NCBI GenBank assembly: GCA_028691155.1
Contig: JAQUZV010000028.1
Coordinates: 1-14,142 of the forward strand
Length of the DNA: 14,142 bases
Direction: 5' to 3'
Source: Victivallales bacterium
GTDB lineage: Bacteria > Verrucomicrobiota > Lentisphaeria > Victivallales > SZUA-371
The notes under the pieces are model-generated. The model was not told the DNA's origin. It ran no database searches and saw only the letters and a list, made by a program, of their open reading frames with translations. This document shows positions 7,506 through 13,714 of this stretch, piece after piece. Each line of letters opens with the position of its first letter. The first letter of the stretch is position 1. A program made the position numbers and the translations under genes.

Positions 7506-8262
7506 TGCGGATAAGCACCGGTTGCCGAAATTTACCGATGACGGCATTCTGCCGGTGAATAAACCTGCCGGCTGGACCAGTTTCGACGTGGTCAACTTTG
7601 TCCGTGCCCGCTTCAATATTCCCAAAGTCGGGCACTGCGGGACGCTCGATCCGGCGGCGACCGGGCTGCTGGTGCTGGTTTTCAACAAGTTTACGCGATT
7701 GAGCCAGGTGCTCAGCGGACAGGACAAGGTCTATGACGCCACGATTCTGCTGGGCACCGAAACCGATTCGCAGGATATGGACGGCGTCGTTACCGCCACT
7801 CGCGACTGGAGCGGGGTTACCCCGGAGGCGTTGCGGGAGGCAATGGCCGGTTTTGTCGGCACCATCGAACAGGTTCCGCCGATGGTTTCGGCGGTTAAAA
7901 AGGACGGCAAGCGATTGTATGAACTGGCCCGCCAGGGCAAAGAGGTCGAGCGCGAAGCCAAACCGATTACCATCCATCGCATCGACATTACCCGCATTGA
8001 ACTGCCGTCCGCCGATTTTACCGTTTCCTGTTCGAAAGGCACTTATATCCGGACGTTGTGCGCCGACATCGGCGCCGGACTCGGTTGCGGCGCCGTGCTG
8101 CAGCAGTTGTGCCGGACCCGCAGTGGCAATTTTTCGCTCGACGAGGCGGTGACCGTGGAAACGTTGAAAACGTGGGAACAGCCGCAACTGCAGGAATTTT
8201 GCCGCGACTATCTGCAGGCCAATATGGCGCGGGTGACCGCGGCCCGGGAGGAGAAACGATGA
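7495..8262 (+). CDS. truB: tRNA pseudouridine(55) synthase TruB, short form
   Basis: Converts U55 to pseudouridine in the T-loop of tRNAs. Motifs: GILPVNKPAGWTSFD (17-31); GHCGTLDPAATG (46-57) with catalytic D52; KVYDATILLGTETDSQDMDG (78-97) with the conserved Tyr at 80; VPPMVSAVKKDGKRLYELAR (127-146); and SKGTYIRTL (180-188). The protein has 255 residues against about 300-315 in E. coli and B. subtilis, and ends soon after the catalytic domain; the C-terminal PUA-like domain appears missing or reduced to a helix. The start ATG overlaps nrnA by 11 bases, and its TGA overlaps the next start codon (ATGA), so the three are translationally coupled. ribF, rpsO and pnp, often found after truB, are absent here. 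Confidence 0.95.
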   Translation: MRYNADKHRLPKFTDDGILPVNKPAGWTSFDVVNFVRARFNIPKVGHCGTLDPAATGLLVLVFNKFTRLSQVLSGQDKVYDATILLGTETDSQDMDGVVTATRDWSGVTPEALREAMAGFVGTIEQVPPMVSAVKKDGKRLYELARQGKEVEREAKPITIHRIDITRIELPSADFTVSCSKGTYIRTLCADIGAGLGCGAVLQQLCRTRSGNFSLDEAVTVETLKTWEQPQLQEFCRDYLQANMARVTAAREEKR

Positions 8263-9749
8263 CCGTGTCCATTCGCGATATCGAGACGTCGCTGGAGAAA
8301 TTCATGGCCGGGCACCGTGATTTTTCGTTTGCCGCGGCGATAAACGCGCTGCCGCCGGTCGTCGGAACGGAAGAGGAACAGGCGCGGATGATTGATGTTG
8401 TAACGGAAATTCTCACTGCCGATCAGCGGTTGTTCTGTGACCGGACCGGGGAAAACTTTTTTTCCCGGGCGGCTTTCCTTCAAGGGAAAAAATTCTGTGT
8501 TACACCGACGCGTTTCGAGATTAATCAGGGCATTCTGTTTCCCGGCCACCGCTTTGCTCCTTATTGCGCCGTCGAGGTGTTTCCATCGGAAGTGACGTTG
8601 CGGGAGGAAGAGGGCGGCAAGGGGATGGCGACGCGGGAAGTCAGAGCGCCGCTGGCCGAGGTGATTCCCTGCCATATGCTGTTGGGTGCGGAAGCGATGT
8701 TCGATTTTCTGGTGGCAGATCATCCGGACAACGCGGCGTTGCTGCAGCGGATCGGCAGTGCCGACGGCGAGGTGATTGTGGTGGCGCTTGACCTGAAGGA
8801 TTTCTATCGCCGTTACGAATTCGAAGTGGGGGATGCGCTGGAAGTTACCGTGGTGGACTGGGAGCACGGCGTATTTTCCTGCCGTGGGGTTCCGGGCAGC
8901 GACCGCCCGGTTCGGGCCCGGTCGGAATGGATCGAAAAATTTACCGTGGCCGTCGAGGAAGTCATCGAAAGTGACGGCGAATATCTGGAAATACCGGAGC
9001 AGTTGGCTCGGGCCGTCTATTGCGGCGGCCCGGAATTGCTGGTGCATCCGGCGGCTTCCATCGATGAGTTTTTCCGGCAGAACGATGCGGTTCAGATCGG
9101 CTATGTTTCCGGTTCGACCGTGTTGGTGATGAAATCCGGGGTGGAAGCATATGACGAGGAAGATGCCGCCGCCGGTCCGGGTGTACCGGACGAGATGATG
9201 ATTTCCCAGGGCAAAACCGGCAATCTGACCGAAATTCTGACGGATGCCGGATCGTTGCTCCGACCGGTGGAAATCGAAACCGTGATGCTGGATCAGCTCT
9301 ATCATGATCTCCGCGAGTTCGATGATTTTTACCAACGCTGTTTCGGAAATGAGAAGCTCTCTTTTGCCGATGCGGCCCAGGAGGCGGTTTTTATCAACTT
9401 CGTCGAGGATTTGTGGGAAACCAGGAGCGAATCCTACAATCGTTTTGAAGACGATGCCAAGGGCGTGGTCCGCGAGCGTTTGCTGGAGCTGATCGAAGCG
9501 CGGCTGAACTGGCTGCGTTACACCCGGGATCTGGAATTCGATTTGACGCGATTGCAGGACGAACCGGCGTTTCGGAGTCTGGCTTCCGGTGCGGTGCATT
9601 GCCATTCGCTTTGTGAATTGCTCAATTCCGACGCCAATTTCATTTCCGCTTCGGAAGTGGAGAATATGTTGGAGTCGTTGGATAAAATGGGCGAATTACA
9701 ACAGGCCCAGATTGAGGAGCTCGAGCGGAAAATTGCCGCCGGGTCGTAA
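8259..9749 (+). CDS. Uncharacterised acidic protein at the end of the translation operon
   Basis: Not recognised. The start ATG shares ATGA with the truB stop and has a strong ribosome-binding site, GGGAGGAG (8246-8253). The same frame is open upstream to 8058, but that part only shadows truB. The product has 496 residues, is visibly rich in Glu and Asp, and has no signal peptide or membrane segment, so it is probably cytoplasmic. An N-terminal helical part (about 1-56) is followed by a strand-rich central region (about 75-295, e.g. GEVIVVALDLKDFY 170-183 and DALEVTVVDWEHGVFSC 192-208). An acidic linker (about 296-312) then leads to a helical C-terminal half (about 335-495), ending in a probable coiled coil (about 463-493). 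Cysteines are scattered with no metal motif. Placement suggests a role near translation or RNA metabolism, but that is inference only. Confidence 0.88.
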   Translation: MTVSIRDIETSLEKFMAGHRDFSFAAAINALPPVVGTEEEQARMIDVVTEILTADQRLFCDRTGENFFSRAAFLQGKKFCVTPTRFEINQGILFPGHRFAPYCAVEVFPSEVTLREEEGGKGMATREVRAPLAEVIPCHMLLGAEAMFDFLVADHPDNAALLQRIGSADGEVIVVALDLKDFYRRYEFEVGDALEVTVVDWEHGVFSCRGVPGSDRPVRARSEWIEKFTVAVEEVIESDGEYLEIPEQLARAVYCGGPELLVHPAASIDEFFRQNDAVQIGYVSGSTVLVMKSGVEAYDEEDAAAGPGVPDEMMISQGKTGNLTEILTDAGSLLRPVEIETVMLDQLYHDLREFDDFYQRCFGNEKLSFADAAQEAVFINFVEDLWETRSESYNRFEDDAKGVVRERLLELIEARLNWLRYTRDLEFDLTRLQDEPAFRSLASGAVHCHSLCELLNSDANFISASEVENMLESLDKMGELQQAQIEELERKIAAGS

Positions 9750-9783
9750 TCTTTACGGTTGTTTCGTTGCGGCGCCTTCTTGT

Positions 9784-9888
9784 CCCGGACAACAAAAAAC
9801 GCCGTCGCCAATGATCTTTCCGGCGACGGCGTCAATATCGACCTGATGTTTTCCCTTCCGGCAACCACCGTTTATGCCGTTGTCCGGG
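9784..9888 (-). repeat. 10-bp inverted repeat enclosing the terminator
   Basis: CCCGGACAAC (9784-9793) and GTTGTCCGGG (9879-9888) are exact reverse complements flanking the terminator at 9794-9831. On the minus strand the first arm is transcribed before the terminator and the second arm directly after its T-run, so the outer stem could only form in read-through RNA. Confidence 0.5.
9794..9831 (-). terminator. Strong intrinsic terminator for the minus-strand gene at 9912-10544
   Basis: CGCCGTCGCC (9800-9809) and GGCGACGGCG (9822-9831) form a perfect 10-bp GC-rich stem with a 12-base loop. On the minus strand the stem is followed at once by TTTTTT (9799-9794), a textbook intrinsic terminator 81 bases past the stop. 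On the plus strand no T-run follows directly, so it serves the incoming operon poorly, though the stem may still protect its 3' end. Confidence 0.88.
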
Positions 9889-9911
9889 TGGGGAGCGGTG
9901 TCTCTCGACGG

Positions 9912-10544
9912 CTATTTTTGGGGTTGGGTGTTGTGGCGGCTGCGGGAGAGAATCACCGCCTGATCCAGGCTGGGGGTATATACCGGCAGATTGCCCTCGC
10001 TGACGGTGACCGAATAACCGGCGGGATAGATATTGCCGGCCCAGGAATCGCCGTTGTCCAGTTCCAGACCCATTATCAACACTTTGCCGTAGTGCCCGGC
10101 GGTAAGCGAATCGATGGGGGCGTCGGCGTAAGCGACGCAACCGAACGGCGTGGCACGGATAGAAGTCAGCTGGACATTCAGGCGCTTGGCATAAATGGCG
10201 GCTTCGATATTATCTTCTTCTTCCTCCCTGGCCAGCCAGACTTTATACTGTTTTTCCAGGTCTTCGCGACGCATTTTCTGCAGTTTTTCCACCTTGCTGG
10301 TGAAAGCTGCCGCTTCCTTGGGGTTGTAATGGTACTTCTTCTGCCAGGCCGGGGACAGATCGGTGAACAGAATTTCCCGGATGGCGAGGCCACCGCCTTT
10401 GGGGGTATAACAGATGTCGAATCCCACCGGAGTGACGCTGGAAATGGACACGTTCTTATAAACCTTGCCGTCGTTGGTGGTAAGATCGAGTGCACTGGCC
10501 GCGCCGGCCGCAAATAACATTATACCGCAGAGAAATTTGTTCAT
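9912..10544 (-). CDS. Secreted protein of PVC-type architecture, unknown function
   Basis: A 210-residue exported protein. The signal peptide MNKFLCGIMLFAAGAASA (1-18) ends in a type-I site (ASA before LD). Residues 21-80 contain TNDGKVYKNVSISSVTP (23-39) and LSPAWQKKYHYNPKEAAAF (63-81). This resembles a short beta module common at the N-terminus of exported Verrucomicrobiota/Lentisphaerota proteins ('dG..Y.nv.v..v.p.gl ... lp...q..ygyd...a'). A charged helix, probably coiled coil, spans about 82-115 (VEKLQKMRREDLEKQYKVWL), and a strand-rich C-terminal domain fills about 120-200. No catalytic motif is visible. The ATG has GGGAGG eight bases upstream. It has its own candidate promoter and the strong terminator downstream. 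The role is unknown; the lineage hint is inference from memory of such proteins. Confidence 0.82.
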   Translation of the reverse strand: MNKFLCGIMLFAAGAASALDLTTNDGKVYKNVSISSVTPVGFDICYTPKGGGLAIREILFTDLSPAWQKKYHYNPKEAAAFTSKVEKLQKMRREDLEKQYKVWLAREEEEDNIEAAIYAKRLNVQLTSIRATPFGCVAYADAPIDSLTAGHYGKVLIMGLELDNGDSWAGNIYPAGYSVTVSEGNLPVYTPSLDQAVILSRSRHNTQPQK

Positions 10545-10588
10545 GAATACTGCCTCCCGTGGCGTTGGTTTTCGCGTTACTCTTTCTT

Positions 10589-10616
10589 AATATAACGACG
10601 AATCGTAAAATGACAG
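10589..10616 (-). promoter_or_regulatory. Candidate promoter of the 210-residue secreted protein gene
   Basis: On the minus strand CTGTCA (10616-10611) and TATATT (10594-10589) are spaced by 16 bases, matching consensus at four and five of six positions. It lies 45 bases upstream of the start codon, within the 131-base gap to the upstream gene. Confidence 0.45.
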
Positions 10617-10624
10617 GCGGAGAG

Positions 10625-10648
10625 AAAAATAAAACCGGAAAAAACGGT
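10625..10648 (-). terminator. Weak terminator-like structure after the 629-residue gene
   Basis: On the minus strand ACCG (10648-10645) and CGGT (10637-10634) form only a 4-bp stem, followed by TTTATTTTT (10633-10625). The T-rich tail fits termination but the stem is very short, so partial read-through into the 210-residue gene is plausible. Confidence 0.25.
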
Positions 10649-10675
10649 AATTTATGATGCGGTAAATCCCTTTTC

Positions 10676-12565
10676 TCAGGGCTGAAGATGATATTGCCGC
10701 CGGATTTTACCGGCTTCTTCCCAGCGGTCCAGTAATTCGAGCCGGCCGGCTGCCGTCTTCCAGTCCTGTCGTTCCCGGGCCAGTTGCAGTTGCGCCGTGT
10801 AAACGCGGATGATGCCGTCGCGGCAATGGTACTTCTGGTAGAGCGCCAAGGCTTCGTCATAGCGTCCGGCCTGAAGATAATGGTCCGCCTGTTTCAGGTT
10901 GCGGCTGCTTTCGTCGAATCCGGTCTCGAGTTGTCGGCGCAATGTTGCCAGTATCGGCGCGTACTGCGGCAATTCCCGGTTCATTTCACGCCATAAGGCC
11001 AGGGCGTCGGCATAACGCTGGTGGTTGAAGCAGTCCAGATAGGCGTGATAGCGGCGGAAAAACTGTTGATGGCGGGTATTGAATGCCGTGGCAAACTCTT
11101 GGGCCGGACGATAGTCGCGGCACTGTTGCAGCGTCTGGCCGATAGTGTCTGCCGCGATGATATAAGCATGTTGCGTTGCCGCGGTTTTCGCCTTCTGCAA
11201 CAGTTGCGCGGCGGCAGCGATTTTCCGTTGCGCTTTTTCCCGGGTGGCGGCAAGTGCGGACGGCAATGGCCGCAGCCGGTTGCAGGCGTCCGCCACGTGG
11301 CACCATTTTTGCTGTTCGGCCAGGGGGGCGATGGCGGCGGGCGCGGTGGCAAAGCGTTGCAACGCGGTATTGATCCAGGTCATGATTCCGGCGGCGTCGC
11401 CGGGGGAGGTCATCAGGGTCAGGACCCGCATTCCGGCCTGGAACGCGGTGGGAAAATCATCGGCTTCGGCGGCACGGAAAAATGCGGCGCTGCCGCGAAA
11501 CGAATCCGCCGCCGCCGCGAGCAGGCTGTTGAAATCGGGACGGATGTTCAGGTGCGACCAGTCTTGTTCCTGTTCTCCGAACAGGGCGGTATAATGATCC
11601 AGCGCTCTCGACCAACTATCCGGGAACTGTCCGGCAATCCGAGTCTGATAGTCACGGGAAACCGCATTTTCCAGTTCGGTAATCCGGCGTTGATATGCGG
11701 CCAGTTCCTCCGGTTGCCACATGGCATCGGCGGCGTTCAGGGAGGCGGTCAGACAAGTGTTGGTAAATTGGGTCATGATTCCGGCGGCAATGTAATCCCC
11801 GGCGGCCATGAGCTGTTGCTGCAGTCGGGTCATAACCTGGGCGAAAGCGGCGATTTCCGCTTTCAGTCCGGTTTGTTCCGCCTTGCGTTTTTCGCGCAGA
11901 ACCAGAATTCTTTCGCCATATATGGTACTGCGATCCCGGGCCCCGGCCTGAAGACAGAACTCATCCCGGAGCTGATTCTGATTGGAAGCCAACAGTCGGA
12001 TTTGGGCTTCCATATCATGATTCAAAGTCCCGATGCGTCGGTTGGCGGTGCTGATGGTACTTTGAAGTTCCCGATAGGTCCGGACCGCGGTGGCGAGCGC
12101 TTCCGTTCTGGCCGGCAGGGCACCGAGGTGTCGGGCCAGCAGGACATAATGGTCGACTTCCTGCAGGCGGCCCTTGGCGAGCAGTGCCAGCGCATATTGG
12201 GTGGCGGCAAAGGGATGCGACGCGGCCGACCGGTTGAAAAGATACAGATATGGCGTCGGGACGGTGACGGTACGGCCGCCGGTGGCGGTGAAGGTGTAAT
12301 GTCCGGCGGCGGCACGACGGACATTCGTCACCACCGTTCCGGTGCGGACGCCGCCGCCGGGCTGCGGCAGGTCATGGAGCACCAGGGCATAAACCGGCGC
12401 CGGTGATTTGCCCGCCGTTGTCGTTTGGGGTGCAACTGGAGCATGATGGGACGGCGGGGGAATGAAGGTTCCGCTGTCGACGGGGGGCGGGTCGGCAAGG
12501 CACGTGGTTGCCACAATCATGGTCGGCATCAGAAGGCCGACGATGTTATGGCGGTGCCGTTTCAC
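10676..12565 (-). CDS. Large exported helical-repeat (TPR-like) protein, unknown function
   Basis: A 629-residue protein, not recognised as a named family. The start is GTG at 12565 with GGGGA eight bases upstream. A signal peptide covers about 1-24 (cleavage after CLA, before DPPP). A Pro-rich linker (about 25-55) and a small strand-rich segment (about 57-107, ending TVTVPTPYLYLF) come next. The rest is almost all helix: a long charged, probably coiled-coil stretch (about 155-245), then repeated helical pairs. The C-terminal 80 residues look TPR-like (QADHYLQAGRYDEALALYQK and an earlier NHQRYADALALWREM). Such proteins usually act as periplasmic or envelope scaffolds, which is inference here. 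It is divergent from the small secreted protein gene at 12670 and 132 bases upstream of the 210-residue gene. Confidence 0.8.
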   Translation of the reverse strand: MKRHRHNIVGLLMPTMIVATTCLADPPPVDSGTFIPPPSHHAPVAPQTTTAGKSPAPVYALVLHDLPQPGGGVRTGTVVTNVRRAAAGHYTFTATGGRTVTVPTPYLYLFNRSAASHPFAATQYALALLAKGRLQEVDHYVLLARHLGALPARTEALATAVRTYRELQSTISTANRRIGTLNHDMEAQIRLLASNQNQLRDEFCLQAGARDRSTIYGERILVLREKRKAEQTGLKAEIAAFAQVMTRLQQQLMAAGDYIAAGIMTQFTNTCLTASLNAADAMWQPEELAAYQRRITELENAVSRDYQTRIAGQFPDSWSRALDHYTALFGEQEQDWSHLNIRPDFNSLLAAAADSFRGSAAFFRAAEADDFPTAFQAGMRVLTLMTSPGDAAGIMTWINTALQRFATAPAAIAPLAEQQKWCHVADACNRLRPLPSALAATREKAQRKIAAAAQLLQKAKTAATQHAYIIAADTIGQTLQQCRDYRPAQEFATAFNTRHQQFFRRYHAYLDCFNHQRYADALALWREMNRELPQYAPILATLRRQLETGFDESSRNLKQADHYLQAGRYDEALALYQKYHCRDGIIRVYTAQLQLARERQDWKTAAGRLELLDRWEEAGKIRRQYHLQP

Positions 12566-12584
12566 TGTTTATTCCCCGATTTGC

Positions 12585-12613
12585 TTGCGTCGTATCCCAT
12601 CAACAGTTATAAT
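12585..12613 (+). promoter_or_regulatory. Promoter of the small secreted protein gene
   Basis: A perfect -10 TATAAT (12608-12613) with TTGCGT (12585-12590) at exactly 17 bases; the -35 matches only the first three positions. Transcription would start near 12620, about 50 bases before the ATG at 12670. Confidence 0.55.
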
Positions 12614-12637
12614 AGTCTTGTGGAGGAGTATAGTCAA
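12609..12637 (-). promoter_or_regulatory. Promoter of the 629-residue exported protein gene
   Basis: On the minus strand TTGACT (12637-12632) and TATTAT (12614-12609) are separated by exactly 17 bases; each matches consensus at five of six positions. Transcription would start near 12602, giving a leader of about 37 bases. Its -10 overlaps the -10 of the plus-strand promoter. Confidence 0.65.
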
Positions 12638-12669
12638 TGTGATTAGCCCTTACTTTTGAGGATAAAATC

Positions 12670-12981
12670 ATGAAAAAATACGGGTTGGTGCTGTTGGCCG
12701 TCACGATGGCGGCGGCGGTGACGGCGGCGGAGAAACACACCGTTTCCGGACTGGAACAGAAAGTCCGGGAGTTTATAGCGCGCGACCGCCGTGGCGAAGC
12801 GCTGGAAAGTATCGTGGAACGGGAATTTAACCAGAGAACATCTTCTCCCGCCGCGGCGAAAGAACCTGCGGTCAAACCGGTCGCTCCGGTGGCGATCGGT
12901 CCTTCCCGGCTGGAACTTTGGCAACAGCATCGCCGTAAGGAAAAAACGGCGGCGGCTCCGAAAAAAACCGTCCAACCCTGA
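12670..12981 (+). CDS. Small secreted protein, unknown function
   Basis: A 103-residue protein. The signal peptide MKKYGLVLLAVTMAAAVTAA (1-20) has a type-I cleavage site before EKHT. The mature part starts with a helix (about 25-53, LEQKVREFIARDRRGEALES), then an Ala/Pro/Lys-rich, probably disordered tail (about 58-103), with a short RLELWQQHRRKE helix inside it. There are no cysteines. The ATG is preceded by GAGGA (12658-12662) at seven bases. Transcribed divergently from the large exported protein and convergently with the lipoprotein gene. Small size makes family assignment impossible by eye, but signal peptide, ribosome-binding site and promoter all agree. Confidence 0.78.
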   Translation: MKKYGLVLLAVTMAAAVTAAEKHTVSGLEQKVREFIARDRRGEALESIVEREFNQRTSSPAAAKEPAVKPVAPVAIGPSRLELWQQHRRKEKTAAAPKKTVQP

Positions 12982-12994
12982 CCCGGTTGCCGCT

Positions 12995-13023
12995 GTCTCC
13001 GGGGGGACCGGTCCGGAGACCGG
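12995..13023. terminator. GC-rich hairpin between convergent genes
   Basis: GTCTCCGG (12995-13002) pairs perfectly with CCGGAGAC (13013-13020). A competing stem CCGGTC (13008-13013) / GACCGG (13018-13023) with a 4-base loop overlaps it. It lies in the 67-base gap between the plus-strand small gene and the minus-strand lipoprotein gene. Neither strand has a T-run after it, so it may be a bidirectional 3'-end structure rather than a strong terminator. Confidence 0.35.
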
Positions 13024-13048
13024 CCCCGCTCATTCTTGTTCGGAAAAC

Positions 13049-13540
13049 TCAATGTGCGTTCTTTTTCAGGAAAATCGCCTGGATGGTGCGCTGGTAAACC
13101 GGTGTATCATACTGCTGCTCCGGGGGGCTGAAAGCGTTGCTGACGGTGGACAAATCCCGGTTGATTCCGGCCAGATGTTCGGAGGAATCGTCGTCGACCG
13201 GGGCGGGATTGTCCGGGGATGTATCCAGCAACTGGTCTTCGCGGGCGATGCCGGTGGCCACTACGGTACGGTTTTGGATGAATATGGCGTCGGCGCCGAC
13301 CGCTGCCGCCTTATGGCGTAATTGCGCGATCAGTTGGTCGAACGAGCAGGATTGGTAATCGCCGCTGATCGAACAGCGGCCCATTTCCGTATAGCCCGGC
13401 AGCTCGATGCCGCTTTTCAGGATGGCAACGCTGTGGGTGGACGGATAGGTTTTGCCGCTGTAGTGGATCGTCGGCCCCAGGCAGCCGCTCAAACTCAGCA
13501 TCAGACCCAAAGCCGGTAAAAATAATCTTTTCCTGTTCAT
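13049..13540 (-). CDS. Small lipoprotein with a YbjQ/RcsF-like core (tentative)
   Basis: A 163-residue predicted lipoprotein. The signal peptide ends in a clean lipobox LSGC (17-20), so C20 would be acylated; L21 after it gives no inner-membrane retention signal. The core, residues 35-95, reads VAILKSGIELPGYTEMGR, then a cysteine pair C56/C65, then LRHKAAAVGADAIFIQN (74-90). That 'P-G-Y-x-x-x-G ... L...A..xGADA..I' pattern recalls small alpha/beta modules such as YbjQ/DUF74 and RcsF-like lipoproteins; this is resemblance only. Residues 100-163 are acidic then hydrophilic, ending AIFLKKNAH. The ATG has GGGAAG just upstream. It has its own promoter, so it is probably monocistronic, downstream of and co-oriented with rsmG. 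Confidence 0.82.
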   Translation of the reverse strand: MNRKRLFLPALGLMLSLSGCLGPTIHYSGKTYPSTHSVAILKSGIELPGYTEMGRCSISGDYQSCSFDQLIAQLRHKAAAVGADAIFIQNRTVVATGIAREDQLLDTSPDNPAPVDDDSSEHLAGINRDLSTVSNAFSPPEQQYDTPVYQRTIQAIFLKKNAH

Positions 13541-13592
13541 GATCTTCCCTTTTCATTTGCTGTGGCCATGACAATGCCGTCGTTGCTTTGAT

Positions 13593-13621
13593 ACCATAAG
13601 CTTCGTGGCGGCTTTATTCAA
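13593..13621 (-). promoter_or_regulatory. Promoter of the small lipoprotein gene
   Basis: On the minus strand TTGAAT (13621-13616) and TATGGT (13598-13593) are spaced by exactly 17 bases, each matching four consensus positions. Transcription would begin near 13586, about 46 bases before the start codon. Confidence 0.45.
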
Positions 13622-13671
13622 GGAAAAAATGGTGGTGGCGGCCGATTTAATGTTTTTGCCGGCGGCGGCAT

Positions 13672-13689
13672 GACGATGGTTTCATCGTC
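13672..13689 (-). other. Hairpin 3' of rsmG
   Basis: GACGATG (13672-13678) and CATCGTC (13683-13689) form a perfect 7-bp stem with a 4-base loop, 25 bases past the rsmG stop. No T-run follows on the minus strand, so a terminator role is uncertain. The rest of 13541-13714 holds only the lipoprotein gene promoter and leader. Confidence 0.35.
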
Positions 13690-13714
13690 CCTGGTTCCGG
13701 CGGCGAATTTTCCT

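Noticed and set aside
8058..8258. Upstream extension of the orphan protein to an earlier start
   Set aside because: The extension lies inside truB in another frame, is Arg-rich, and the ATG at 8259 has a far better ribosome-binding site.
8208..9605. 465-codon minus-strand open frame opposite the orphan gene
   Set aside because: Antisense to the frame with the ATGA-coupled start and strong ribosome-binding site; its translation has the same Arg/His/Gln-rich antisense character. The orphan frame is better supported, though its lack of a known family means a database search would be the final test.
9759..10517. 252-codon plus-strand open frame opposite the 210-residue secreted protein
   Set aside because: The minus-strand gene has a signal peptide, good ribosome-binding site, promoter and terminator; the plus frame runs through that terminator and is Gly/Phe-rich without domains.
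11021..12406. 461-codon plus-strand open frame opposite the 629-residue exported protein
   Set aside because: Its Gly-rich translation has no signal or domain, while the opposite strand has a signal peptide, helical repeats, a ribosome-binding site and a strong promoter.
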